Source: PBB1 sp046154125 | GTDB lineage: Bacteria; Pseudomonadota; Gammaproteobacteria; Burkholderiales; Burkholderiaceae_C | Direction: 5' to 3' | DNA length: 34,919 bases | Assembly: GCA_046154125.1 (NCBI GenBank) | Contig: JBJXEJ010000132.1 | Location: 1-34,919 of the forward strand | Shown here: in pieces, positions 17,476 through 25,136 of the stretch | How the letters are laid out: each line of letters begins with the position of its first letter | Position numbering within the stretch: position 1 is the first letter of the stretch | Translations under genes and position numbers: made by a program | Notes under the pieces: generated by a model | Databases searched by the model: none | What the model saw: the letters and a program-made list of their open reading frames with translations, nothing else | Told to the model about the DNA's origin: nothing

Positions 17476-17961
17476 ATGAACTCCGTTGAGCAACCTCCGA
17501 TGACTGAATCGGCACAGAAGATCCAGCGTCCGCTGGTCACCATCTACACCGACGGCGCCTGCAAGGGCAACCCGGGCCGGGGTGGCTGGGGAGCATGGCT
17601 GGCGACCGAGGGCCACGAGAAGGAACTGTTCGGTGGTGAGTTGATGACCACCAACAACCGCATGGAGCTGACCGCGGTGATCGAGTCGCTGGCATCGCTC
17701 AAGCGGACCTGCTCGGTGGTGATCTACACCGACAGCGAATATGTCCGCAAGGGCATTACCGAATGGATCCACGGCTGGAAGCAGCGTGGCTGGAAGACCG
17801 CCGACCGCAAGCCGGTCAAGAACGCGGAGCTGTGGCAGCGGCTGGACGCGTTGCGGTCTCTGCACCACGTTGACTGGCGGTGGGTCAAGGGACATTCGGG
17901 CGACCCCGGCAACGAGCGTGCCGATGCCCTGGCCAACCGCGGCGTGGAGGCCGCTGCCTGA
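17476..17961 (+). CDS. rnhA: Ribonuclease HI
   Basis: Removes RNA from RNA-DNA hybrids, acting on R-loops and replication primers. Catalytic acidic residues are present: Asp26 (IYTDGACKG), Glu64 (TNNRMEL), Asp86 (IYTDSEYV) and Asp150 (NERADALAN). The basic handle segment IHGWKQRGWKTADRKPV is intact. The ATG at 17476 gives 161 residues; the ATG at 17500 gives 153, closer to E. coli RNase HI, and neither has a clear ribosome site. It follows the methyltransferase by 8 bases and is followed by the symporter gene 2 bases after its stop. Confidence 0.97.
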   Translation: MNSVEQPPMTESAQKIQRPLVTIYTDGACKGNPGRGGWGAWLATEGHEKELFGGELMTTNNRMELTAVIESLASLKRTCSVVIYTDSEYVRKGITEWIHGWKQRGWKTADRKPVKNAELWQRLDALRSLHHVDWRWVKGHSGDPGNERADALANRGVEAAA

Positions 17962-17963
17962 TC

Positions 17964-20045
17964 GTGGCCGAGCCGCTCGGCAGCGCGCCGTTTCGGCGCC
18001 GGCTCGATCGCATCTACCTAGCCTACACCGCCAGCTTCATCCTGTTCGTGCTGGCGCTGGCGATGCTCGAGCGTATCGGCATGCCCAAGCACTGGATCGG
18101 CGTCACCTTCCTGCTGTCGACGGTGCTGCTGTACGCGGGTATCGGCATCCTGAGCCGAACCACCGACCCGACCGAGTACTACGTGGCCGGACGCCGAGTT
18201 CCGGCCTTCTACACCGGCATGGCGACGGCGGCCGACTGGATGTCAGCGGCTTCGTTCATCGGGCTGGCGGGAACGCTCTACCTGCAGGGCTACGCCGGGC
18301 TGGCATTCGTGCTGGGCTGGACCGGTGGCTACTGCCTGGTGGCATTGCTGATCGCGCCTTACCTGCGCAAGTTCGGCCAGTTCACGATCCCCGACTTCCT
18401 CGGCGCACGCTATGGCGGCAACCTGCCGCGGATGGTCGGCGCGTTCGCGGCCGTGCTGTGCTCGTTTGTCTATCTGGTCGCGCAAATCTATGGCGTCGGG
18501 CTGATCACGGCGCGGCTGACCGGTGTCGATTTCGTGATCGGCATCTTTCTCGGCCTGGGTGGGGTGCTCGTGTGCTCCTTCCTCGGTGGCATGCGCGCGG
18601 TGACCTGGACGCAGGTGGCTCAGTACATCATCCTGATCATTGCCTTCCTGGTGCCGGTGATGTGGTTGTCGGTCAAGCAGACCGGCAATCCGATCCCGCA
18701 GCTGGTGTATGGCGCGCAGCTGGCCAAGGTGACCGAACGCGAGCAGCAACTGCTGAACGATCCGAAGGAGCTGGAGGTCATCGCCGCCTTCAAGGCGCGT
18801 GCGCAGGACTACGCCGCGCGGCTGGTCGATGTGCCGAAATCGCTGGCCGCCGAGCGCGACGCCGGCCGCCAGAAGGTCGCGGCCCTGAAGGCCGAGAACG
18901 CTCCGCTGGGCGACATCCAGGCAGCCGAAAAGGCCCTGTTGCGCATCCCGAAGACCGAGGCGGCCGCGCGCGAGGCCTGGACCCGTGCGGTCGCGTCCAA
19001 CGAGGCGCGTGCTCGACCGCTGGCAGGCATGCCGCCGCATGGCCGGCCATTTGCCGGCGACCCGCACGGCAGCGCGGCCGAACGCGAGTTGTTCAGTCAG
19101 TCGCGCATGAATTTCCTGGCGCTCGTGCTGTGCCTGATGGTCGGAACCGCCGGCTTGCCGCACATCCTGGTGCGCTGCTACACCACGCCGTCGGTGCGCG
19201 AGGCCAGACGCTCGGTGACCTGGGCGCTGTTCTTCATCTTCCTGCTGTACATGACGGTGCCGGCGCTTGCCGTGCTGGTCAAGTTCGAGGTCTTCAATGT
19301 GCTCGTAGGCACCCGTTTCGATCAGTTGCCGGCCTGGATGTCGACCTGGTCGCGCGTCGATCCGTCGCTGCTGTCGGTCGTCGACATCAACAAGGATGGC
19401 ATCCTGCAACTCGGCGAGATGCGCATCGGAGGCGACATCGTGGTGCTGGCGACGCCAGAGGTCGCCGGCCTGCCCTACGTGATTTCCGGCATGGTCGCAG
19501 CCGGGGGCCTGGCTGCCGCACTCTCCACCGCCGACGGCCTGCTGCTGACGATCGCCAATGCGCTGTCGCACGACGTCTACTTCAAGATGATCAACCCTCG
19601 AGCATCTGCCGCGCGTCGGGTCGCTCTGTCCAAGGTCACGCTGCTGGCGGTGGCGCTGGGTGCGGCGGCGGTGGCTGCCCAACGGCCGGCCGACATCGTC
19701 TTCCTCGTGTCCGCCGCGTTCTCGCTCGCGGCCGCAGCTTTCTTTCCGGCGCTGGTGCTGGGCGTGTTCTGGAGCCGGGCGAACCAGCCGGGCGCGCTGG
19801 CGGGCATGGTCGCTGGCCTCGCGGTCACCATCCACTACATGGTGCAAAACGAGCCCTGGATGCGCAGCCTGTTCGGGGTGACCAGCCCGCCAGCGCTGTG
19901 GTTCGGCATCTCGCCGATCTCGGCGGGGGTCTTCGGCATGAGTGTGGGCGCCGCGGTGCTGGTGTTGGTCAGCCTGCTGACCCCACGGCCTCGAGTCGAG
20001 TCCCGCGCTTTCACCCGCAGCTTGCGTTTTCCGAAGTCCGACTGA
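17964..20045 (+). CDS. Sodium:solute symporter (SSS) family, ActP/VC_2705-like, with large hydrophilic insert and EF-hand loop
   Basis: A 693-residue multi-spanning inner-membrane transporter, about 13 membrane segments, of the Na+/solute symporter family; solute unknown, with acetate or other small organic anions being typical for near relatives. Family features include TTDPTEYYVAGRRVPAFYTG (about 65-84), ADWMSAASFIGLAGTLY and FGQFTIPDFLGARYG. Two features stand out. A hydrophilic, helix-prone insert occupies about 250-381. At 474-485 the sequence DINKDGILQLGE has every ligand position of a canonical EF-hand calcium loop. The protein is longer than the usual 500-600 residues because of the insert. 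The start is GTG at 17964, 2 bases after rnhA. The small DUF4212-type subunit that precedes many VC_2705-type symporters is absent here. Confidence 0.88.
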   Translation: MAEPLGSAPFRRRLDRIYLAYTASFILFVLALAMLERIGMPKHWIGVTFLLSTVLLYAGIGILSRTTDPTEYYVAGRRVPAFYTGMATAADWMSAASFIGLAGTLYLQGYAGLAFVLGWTGGYCLVALLIAPYLRKFGQFTIPDFLGARYGGNLPRMVGAFAAVLCSFVYLVAQIYGVGLITARLTGVDFVIGIFLGLGGVLVCSFLGGMRAVTWTQVAQYIILIIAFLVPVMWLSVKQTGNPIPQLVYGAQLAKVTEREQQLLNDPKELEVIAAFKARAQDYAARLVDVPKSLAAERDAGRQKVAALKAENAPLGDIQAAEKALLRIPKTEAAAREAWTRAVASNEARARPLAGMPPHGRPFAGDPHGSAAERELFSQSRMNFLALVLCLMVGTAGLPHILVRCYTTPSVREARRSVTWALFFIFLLYMTVPALAVLVKFEVFNVLVGTRFDQLPAWMSTWSRVDPSLLSVVDINKDGILQLGEMRIGGDIVVLATPEVAGLPYVISGMVAAGGLAAALSTADGLLLTIANALSHDVYFKMINPRASAARRVALSKVTLLAVALGAAAVAAQRPADIVFLVSAAFSLAAAAFFPALVLGVFWSRANQPGALAGMVAGLAVTIHYMVQNEPWMRSLFGVTSPPALWFGISPISAGVFGMSVGAAVLVLVSLLTPRPRVESRAFTRSLRFPKSD

Positions 20046-20119
20046 CAGCCGGTGCCGCCTTGGCTCTCGTTCGCCCGGCGTGCCGACGAAAATGGCTGCT
20101 GCGGTCCTTCGCGACGCGA

Positions 20120-20125
20120 TATACT
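20120..20125 (+). promoter_or_regulatory. -10 element of the rpsF-rplI operon
   Basis: TATACT with appropriate distance to a leader of about 70 bases before rpsF. No convincing -35 hexamer lies 16-18 bases upstream, so this is a candidate only. It is the most promoter-like sequence in the rpsF upstream region. Confidence 0.45.
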
Positions 20126-20140
20126 CGCGGGCTTGCCTTG

Positions 20141-20167
20141 CCACACCCAGGTCGACGCTCGGGGTGG
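20141..20167 (+). promoter_or_regulatory. Hairpin in the rpsF leader, possible ribosomal-protein regulatory structure
   Basis: CCAC-A-CCC pairs with GGG-GTGG (20161-20167), giving a 7-bp stem with one bulged A and a 12-base loop, between the predicted promoter and the rpsF ribosome site. rpsF operons are often autoregulated by S6:S18 binding to a leader structure. I cannot recognise the known S6:S18 consensus here, so that function is only inferred from position. Confidence 0.35.
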
Positions 20168-20198
20168 CTTCCATTTTCGGAATTCACAAGGAGATTCA

Positions 20199-20558
20199 AT
20201 GCGTCACTACGAAATCGTGCTGCTGATCCATCCGGATCAAAGCGAACAGGTTCCGGCCATGCTGGAACGCTACAAAGGGGTGATCACCGCCGGCGGCGGC
20301 AAGGTTCACCGGGTCGAGGACTGGGGACGTCGGCAAATGGCCTACTTGATCCAGAAGCTGGCCAAGGCCCACTACCTCTGCATCAACATCGAATGCAGCA
20401 AGGAAGTCCTGGCCGAGCTGGAAACCGGCTTCCGCTTCAACGACGCCGTGTTGCGCCACCTGACCGTGCTGAAGAGCAAGGCCGAGACGGCTCCTTCGGT
20501 GATGATGAAGACCAGCGACCGTGAAGACCGTCGCGCACCGCAGGAGTCCGCTGCCTGA
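20199..20558 (+). CDS. rpsF: 30S ribosomal protein S6
   Basis: Small-subunit protein that binds the central domain of 16S rRNA together with S18. The 119 residues start MRHYEIVLLIHPDQSEQV and contain GGGKVHRVEDWGRRQMAYLI, both typical. The C-terminal tail is charged and of variable type. AAGGAGA (20188-20194) precedes the ATG at 20199 by 4-5 bases. First gene of the rpsF-priB-rpsR-rplI operon. Confidence 0.98.
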   Translation: MRHYEIVLLIHPDQSEQVPAMLERYKGVITAGGGKVHRVEDWGRRQMAYLIQKLAKAHYLCINIECSKEVLAELETGFRFNDAVLRHLTVLKSKAETAPSVMMKTSDREDRRAPQESAA

Positions 20559-20595
20559 GTTGTCTGAGTGATGTCGGCTGGACCGGACGTGCCCG

Positions 20596-20877
20596 ATGAA
20601 CAGACTGGTTCTGGTGGCAGCGGTGGTCGAGCGAGGCGCTCTGCGCTACACCCCCGCCGGATTGCCGGCACTCGATTTGAGCCTCAGGCACGAATCGCAA
20701 GTGACGCAAAACGGGATGCCGCGCCAGGTTTCGATGGAAATCAAGGCGCGTGCGGTGGGCGACATCACGAAGGCGTTGAACTGCATCGAACTCGGAAGCA
20801 CTCACGGCTTTGCCGGCTTCCTGGGATCGCAGCGCAACGGCAAGGGCGTCGTGTTCCATGTGACCGAACTGGACTGA
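20596..20877 (+). CDS. priB: Primosomal replication protein N
   Basis: Single-stranded-DNA-binding OB-fold protein that helps PriA reload the replisome at stalled forks. The 93 residues show the expected pattern: MNRLVLVAAVVERGALRYTP at the start, QVSMEIKARAVGDITKAL in the middle and GSTHGFAGFLGSQRNGKGVV near the end. It lies between rpsF and rpsR, the diagnostic position of priB in beta- and gammaproteobacteria. Confidence 0.95.
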   Translation: MNRLVLVAAVVERGALRYTPAGLPALDLSLRHESQVTQNGMPRQVSMEIKARAVGDITKALNCIELGSTHGFAGFLGSQRNGKGVVFHVTELD

Positions 20878-20923
20878 AGGTCCCGACGGTCCCGATCTGA
20901 ATTGAATTTGACAGAGGTTTGAT

Positions 20924-21214
20924 ATGCCACCACCACGCGGTAAGGGTAAGTTTTCCAAGGATCGCAAGCCGAAGCGCAATCAGCAATCGCTGCTGTTCCG
21001 GCGCAAGCGCTTCTGCCGTTTCACCGTCACCGGTGTGACCGAGATCGACTACAAGGATGTCGAGACACTGCGCGATTTCATCGGCGAGAACGGCAAGATC
21101 ACGCCGGCCCGCCTGACCGGAACCCGCGCCTTCTTCCAACGTCAGCTGACGACCTGCATCAAGCGGGCGCGTTTCCTGGCGATGCTGCCGTACAGCGACC
21201 AGCACCGCGTCTGA
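20924..21214 (+). CDS. rpsR: 30S ribosomal protein S18
   Basis: Partner of S6 on the small subunit. The 96-residue protein has a basic N-terminus (KGKFSKDRKPKRNQQS) and the family core IDYKDVETLRDFI and KITPARLTGT, ending in RARFLAMLPYSDQH. A GAGG ribosome site precedes the ATG at 20924. The N-terminus is somewhat longer than in E. coli S18 (75 residues), as is common in betaproteobacteria. Confidence 0.98.
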   Translation: MPPPRGKGKFSKDRKPKRNQQSLLFRRKRFCRFTVTGVTEIDYKDVETLRDFIGENGKITPARLTGTRAFFQRQLTTCIKRARFLAMLPYSDQHRV

Positions 21215-21227
21215 GGAGCCACCGATC

Positions 21228-21680
21228 ATGCAAATCATCCTGCTGGAAAAAGTGGCGAACCTGGGCGACCTCGGTGACGTTGTCAAGGTCAAGGACGGCT
21301 ATGCCCGCAACTTCCTGATCCCATCGCGTGCTGCACGCCGTGCGACCGCGACCGCGATCAAGGAGTTCGAGCTGAAGCGCGCCGAACTCGAAAAGGCTGC
21401 GGCCGACAAGCTGGCCGCCGCACAGGCCCTGGGCGAGAAGATGAGCGGTCGCACCGTTCACATCACGCAAAAGGCCGGTGTCGACGGGCGCCTGTTCGGT
21501 TCGGTCACCAACAACGACATCGCCGAAGCGCTGACGCGCATCGACTTCAAGGTGGTCAAGTCGCAGGTCCGCCTGCCGAATGGCCCGTTGAAGACGGTCG
21601 GCGAGCACGCGGTCTCGGTGTCGCCGCACACCGATGTCGTGGTCGAGGTCAAGGTGGTCGTGGTGGGCGAAACCGCCTGA
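21228..21680 (+). CDS. rplI: 50S ribosomal protein L9
   Basis: Large-subunit protein binding 23S rRNA. The 150 residues comprise the N-terminal domain (MQIILLEKVANLGDLGDVV, then VKDGYARNFLIPSRAA), a long connecting helix and the C-terminal domain with LFGSVTNNDIAEAL. GAGGAG at the rpsR stop codon acts as ribosome site, so the two genes are tightly coupled. A strong terminator follows 24 bases after the stop. Confidence 0.98.
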   Translation: MQIILLEKVANLGDLGDVVKVKDGYARNFLIPSRAARRATATAIKEFELKRAELEKAAADKLAAAQALGEKMSGRTVHITQKAGVDGRLFGSVTNNDIAEALTRIDFKVVKSQVRLPNGPLKTVGEHAVSVSPHTDVVVEVKVVVVGETA

Positions 21681-21703
21681 TTCTGGCTGCTTCGCACACT
21701 CCG

Positions 21704-21728
21704 AAAGGCCGGCTCTGCCGGCCTTTTT
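21704..21728 (+). terminator. Intrinsic terminator of the rpsF-rplI operon
   Basis: Perfect 10-bp stem AAAGGCCGGC / GCCGGCCTTT with a TCT loop, continuing into a T-run (five T's from 21724). It separates the ribosomal-protein operon from dnaB. Confidence 0.92.
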
Positions 21729-21783
21729 CATTCTCTTTGTCCTCGGCGATCTTCCCCAGCATTTACCCAGCATCTACACAGCG

Positions 21784-21792
21784 TTGTCCACA
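21784..21792 (+). promoter_or_regulatory. DnaA-box-like sequence upstream of dnaB
   Basis: TTGTCCACA differs from the consensus TTATNCACA at one position (G for A at position 3). It lies 33 bases before the dnaB start and upstream of the -10 element. A single degenerate copy may be chance, but the neighbour is the replicative helicase gene. Confidence 0.35.
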
Positions 21793-21813
21793 GGCGAACC
21801 GGCCGGGCACTCG

Positions 21814-21819
21814 TATGAT
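21814..21819 (+). promoter_or_regulatory. -10 element of dnaB, possible leaderless transcript
   Basis: TATGAT ends 6 bases before the dnaB ATG at 21826, which would start the mRNA at or next to the start codon. No Shine-Dalgarno precedes the ATG, and no good -35 lies at 16-18 bases. The spacing is identical to that of the dnaX -10. Confidence 0.42.
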
Positions 21820-21825
21820 CTTCGG

Positions 21826-23253
21826 ATGTCAGCGCTTCTCTCCTCGCCTCAGCTTTCCTCCCAGCCGCCCCGCGGCGATGATGAAGTCGCCCGACTTCGA
21901 ATGCCGCCGCATTCCATCGAGGCGGAGCAGAGCGTGCTGGGCGGTCTGCTGCTCGACAACAGCGCCTGGGACCGTGCCGGCGACCTGCTGACCGACAGCG
22001 ATTTCTACCGCTTCGAGCACCGGGCGATCTACGCCGCGATCGGTGCGCTGGTCAACGCCACCCGACCGGCCGACGTGATCACGGTATTCGAGCAGTTGCA
22101 AGGTCTCGGCAAGGCCGAGGAATGCGGCGGGCTGGTTTACCTCAACGCGCTTGCCCAGAGCGTCCCGAGTGCGGCGAACCTGCGTCGCTATGCCGAGATC
22201 GTTCGCGAGCGCGCGGTGCTGCGCAAGCTGGTATCAGCCAGCGACGAGATTGCCACGAGCGCGTTCAATCCGCAGGGCAGGGCGGTCTCGGAGATCCTCG
22301 ACGAAGCCGAAGCCAAGATCTTCAAGATCGGCGAAGAAGGCTCGCGCTCGCGTCAGGGATTCCAGACGATGGATTCGCTGGTCGTGCAGCTGCTGGACCG
22401 CGTGACCGAACTGCACGAGAACGGCGCAGAAGAGGTGACCGGCGTGCGCACCGGCTACTTCGATCTCGATCGCATGACCGCCGGTTTTCAGCCTGGCGAC
22501 CTGATCGTGCTGGCGGCCCGCCCGTCGATGGGCAAGACCGCCCTGGCGCTCAACATCGCCGAGCACGTCGCCGTTCAGGAAGGCCTGCCTGTAGTCATCT
22601 TCTCGATGGAAATGGGTGCGTCGCAGCTCGCGTTGCGACTCGTTGGCTCATTGGGTCGCATCGACCAGCAGCACCTGCGCACCGGCGCGCTGAAGGACGA
22701 CGAATGGGGCCGCCTGACCGAGGCGATCGAGAAGCTCGGCAGCGTCAGCATGTTCATCGACGAAAGCCCGGCGCTGACGCCGAGCGAGTTGCGTGCCCGG
22801 GCGCGCCGCCAGGCCCGCCAGTGCGGCAAGCTCGGCCTGATCGTCGTCGACTACCTGCAACTGATGAGCGGCAGCGGCGGCGCGAACGAGGAAAACCGAG
22901 CCACCGTGATCGGCGAGATCTCGCGCGGATTGAAATCGCTGGCCAAGGAACTTCAGTGTCCGGTGATCGCGCTGTCGCAGCTCAACCGCAGCGTCGAGTC
23001 GCGCACCGACAAGCGTCCGATGATGAGCGACCTGCGTGAGTCGGGCGCGATCGAGCAGGATGCCGACGTCATCATGTTCATCTACCGCGACGAGTACTAC
23101 ACCAAGGAGGCGTGCAAGGAGCCGGGTATCGCCGAGATCATCATCGGCAAGCAGCGCAACGGGCCGACCGGCACCGTCAAGCTGACCTTCCTCAAGCCGC
23201 TGACCAAATTCGACAACCTCGCGCCGGGCAGCGCCGGTTCAGACGACTACTGA
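21826..23253 (+). CDS. dnaB: Replicative DNA helicase DnaB
   Basis: Hexameric helicase that unwinds the chromosome at the fork. The 475-residue protein has the N-terminal primase-binding domain (PPHSIEAEQSVLGGLLLDN, about 27-45), then the RecA-like C-terminal domain with Walker A ARPSMGKT (Lys237), Walker B IVVDYLQLMSG (Asp342 region) and SQLNRSVESRTDKRPMMSDL with the arginine finger region. No intein is present. The ATG at 21826 is chosen because it lies beyond the rplI terminator and before the conserved start; the longer frame runs back through the terminator. Its 3' end overlaps the convergent receiver-TPR gene by 15 bases. Confidence 0.98.
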   Translation: MSALLSSPQLSSQPPRGDDEVARLRMPPHSIEAEQSVLGGLLLDNSAWDRAGDLLTDSDFYRFEHRAIYAAIGALVNATRPADVITVFEQLQGLGKAEECGGLVYLNALAQSVPSAANLRRYAEIVRERAVLRKLVSASDEIATSAFNPQGRAVSEILDEAEAKIFKIGEEGSRSRQGFQTMDSLVVQLLDRVTELHENGAEEVTGVRTGYFDLDRMTAGFQPGDLIVLAARPSMGKTALALNIAEHVAVQEGLPVVIFSMEMGASQLALRLVGSLGRIDQQHLRTGALKDDEWGRLTEAIEKLGSVSMFIDESPALTPSELRARARRQARQCGKLGLIVVDYLQLMSGSGGANEENRATVIGEISRGLKSLAKELQCPVIALSQLNRSVESRTDKRPMMSDLRESGAIEQDADVIMFIYRDEYYTKEACKEPGIAEIIIGKQRNGPTGTVKLTFLKPLTKFDNLAPGSAGSDDY

Positions 23254-24912
23254 CGATTCTTTGTTGGGCGATTTTTCGGCGGATGCGGTGCGCAGCATCA
23301 AGCCTCCAGCCGACCGTCCCGATCCCTGTCCCAGGTTGACCTGGGTTCCCTTGGTGCAGAACCGCAGTTTCAGGTCCTCGATCTTGACGGCCAACGCTGC
23401 GTGATTGGGGATCTTGGCTGCATGGCGGTTGACCACCGCACCGGCCAGCTCGATCAGTTTCGCGTTGAGCGTTTCGGATCCTCTGAGCAGCAACGCGTCG
23501 ACGGCCGCAGCCGGTGAGCCGGTGACGCTGTGCGTCATCGCCTTTTCGGCCATGGTGCTGATCTCGTGCAGGCCTTCGCGGATCAGCCCTGAATAGACGG
23601 CGTTGTTGCCCGCCGCGCTGCACAGCATTTCGCATGATGCCTTGGAGATGCAGAAGCGCAGGGCCACGGCACGTACCCACATTTCGGCATCGGGCAGCTG
23701 GACCTCGGTGCTGCGCAGGCGTGAAAGCATCGCCAGCATGTTGGTGGCCGCCTCGAAATCGAAGTCTTCGCGCCGCAGGTCGTTCGAGAGATCTCGGGCC
23801 AGATCCACACACTCGCCGACCTTGCGTGCAAACAGGCGGTGGAAGACGGTGACGATGCGCTTGAAGCGCTGCAGGCGGTTGCTTTCGGGGCGGCGATCGG
23901 CCATCAGTTCGAGACTCGCATACGCGCGCTTGAATTCCTTGCCGTCCGACTTGTCGAACTGCAGCATCGACAGCAGCACCAGGGTCTGGCAGTCGAACAT
24001 CTTCGAGGCCAGGCCGATGCGCACGGTGCGATCGAGTGCGGTGATCGCCTCTTCGGTCTGACCCATGAAGAAGGCCAGCATGCCCTGCTTCTGGAGCCGG
24101 TTGATGCTCTGGGGCGTCACTCTCGACGAGTCTCGATAGGTTTCGAGCGCTGCAGCCAGGTTGCCCTGCTCGAGCTGGACGCGCCCCATCACATCGTAGG
24201 CATCGGCGTAGGTGGGTTGCTCGGCAATCAGGCTTTCGAGGATGCGGGTTGCCTTGGGAAGCTGGCCGGCCTCCAGCTCGGACCGCGCCAGGCCGAGCTT
24301 GGCCCAAGGCAGGGCCTTGGATTCATGAACCGCGGCGTACAAGGCCTTCGCCGAATCGTGGTCGTTGATGCGCAGGAACAGCTCGGCTCCGATGCGCGCC
24401 GCGTAGAGCCAGAACTCGCCCCGGGCTTCGAAGCGCTCCATGCACAGCCGCGCGCCACCTGCAAAGTCCTCGGCCTCGATGGCCTCGAAAATGGATTTCA
24501 GGACCTTCTTGCGATACCGGGCCTGGAGAACGCGCTCCTCGAGCGCGGCCGCGGTGTGTGGCTTGATCAGGTAGCTGTCGAGTGCCGATTCGGCCGCCTC
24601 GGCCACCTTCACGTACGAGCACTCGCCGGTCACCATCACGAACACCGTGGAGTAGGGCAGCAACTGCGCCCTGCGCAGGTCGTCGAGCAACTCCTGACCT
24701 GAAATCGGCGAGCTGTCGAAGTGGTAGTCGCAGATCACGATGTCGAACACGCGGTTCTCGAGCTCGCGCCGCGCGTCCTCCACGCGGCTGGTCTGAGAGA
24801 CCTGACCCACGCCGATGTCGCGCATCATGTTCATGAGCGCGCTGCGCGAGGTCGGGTTGCTGTCGATCACCAGCGCCTTGCAGGCCTGCACTTCTGGGTC
24901 GTGGGCTCTCAT
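23239..24912 (-). CDS. Response-regulator receiver protein with TPR-type repeats
   Basis: A 557-residue protein. Residues 12-135 form a CheY-like receiver: acidic Asp17, phospho-acceptor Asp62 in FDIVICDYHF, Thr95 in VMVTGE and Lys117 in YLIKPH. The rest is alpha-helical with TPR-like repeats (for example AKLGLARSELEAGQLPKATR, then YADAYDVMGRVQLEQGN). There is no DNA-binding or enzymatic output domain, so output is likely protein-protein. AGGA lies 8 bases before the ATG at 24912. No histidine kinase is in the window, so it is an orphan regulator. It follows dnaJ on the same strand after 224 bases, and its 3' end overlaps dnaB. Confidence 0.87.
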   Translation of the reverse strand: MRAHDPEVQACKALVIDSNPTSRSALMNMMRDIGVGQVSQTSRVEDARRELENRVFDIVICDYHFDSSPISGQELLDDLRRAQLLPYSTVFVMVTGECSYVKVAEAAESALDSYLIKPHTAAALEERVLQARYRKKVLKSIFEAIEAEDFAGGARLCMERFEARGEFWLYAARIGAELFLRINDHDSAKALYAAVHESKALPWAKLGLARSELEAGQLPKATRILESLIAEQPTYADAYDVMGRVQLEQGNLAAALETYRDSSRVTPQSINRLQKQGMLAFFMGQTEEAITALDRTVRIGLASKMFDCQTLVLLSMLQFDKSDGKEFKRAYASLELMADRRPESNRLQRFKRIVTVFHRLFARKVGECVDLARDLSNDLRREDFDFEAATNMLAMLSRLRSTEVQLPDAEMWVRAVALRFCISKASCEMLCSAAGNNAVYSGLIREGLHEISTMAEKAMTHSVTGSPAAAVDALLLRGSETLNAKLIELAGAVVNRHAAKIPNHAALAVKIEDLKLRFCTKGTQVNLGQGSGRSAGGLMLRTASAEKSPNKESSVVV

Positions 24913-25043
24913 TGTTCGATTCCTGGGCGAAGTTGTTGCGCGGCTGACCCGGCCCTGCAGGCACTGCAGTTGGAGCTCGGTCCGCGCGTTGTCGGGTGAG
25001 CGGCATCAGCCGGGTGAAGCGATCGCAATCCAGACATAGACAT

Positions 25044-25074
25044 CCGATATCCAAGGTGACACCCTGGATATCGG
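25044..25074. repeat. 31-base near-perfect palindrome between dnaJ and the receiver-TPR gene
   Basis: CCGATATCCA and TGGATATCGG form a perfect 10-bp inverted repeat; the interior GGT-GAC-ACC continues the symmetry with one A/C mismatch. The flanks also carry a direct repeat GACATCCG at 25039-25046 and 25074-25081. There is no T-run on either side. It could be the 3' hairpin of the dnaK-dnaJ transcript or an operator for the downstream regulator gene. The rest of the 224-base gap shows nothing clear. Confidence 0.6.
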
Positions 25075-25136
25075 ACATCCGGCCGCTCGCTTGAGGGGCC
25101 GCTTGACGCTTCGGGAGCAGGCTCCCGGACCTCGAC

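Noticed and set aside
18243..20174. 643-residue minus-strand frame opposite the symporter
   Set aside because: His/Gln/Arg-rich shadow with no membrane segments or domain; the symporter frame is clearly real.
17741..20524. 927-residue plus-strand frame overlapping rnhA, the symporter and rpsF
   Set aside because: It is a shifted frame through three real genes, Arg/Ala/Gly-rich and without family features.
21681..21825. Replication origin near dnaB because of TTGTCCACA
   Set aside because: There is only one degenerate box and no AT-rich unwinding region or dnaA/dnaN neighbourhood.
24955..24969. CTGCAG-GCA-CTGCAG repeat upstream of the receiver-TPR gene
   Set aside because: Two 6-base palindromes three bases apart are short enough to be chance in G+C-rich DNA; no link to a known operator.
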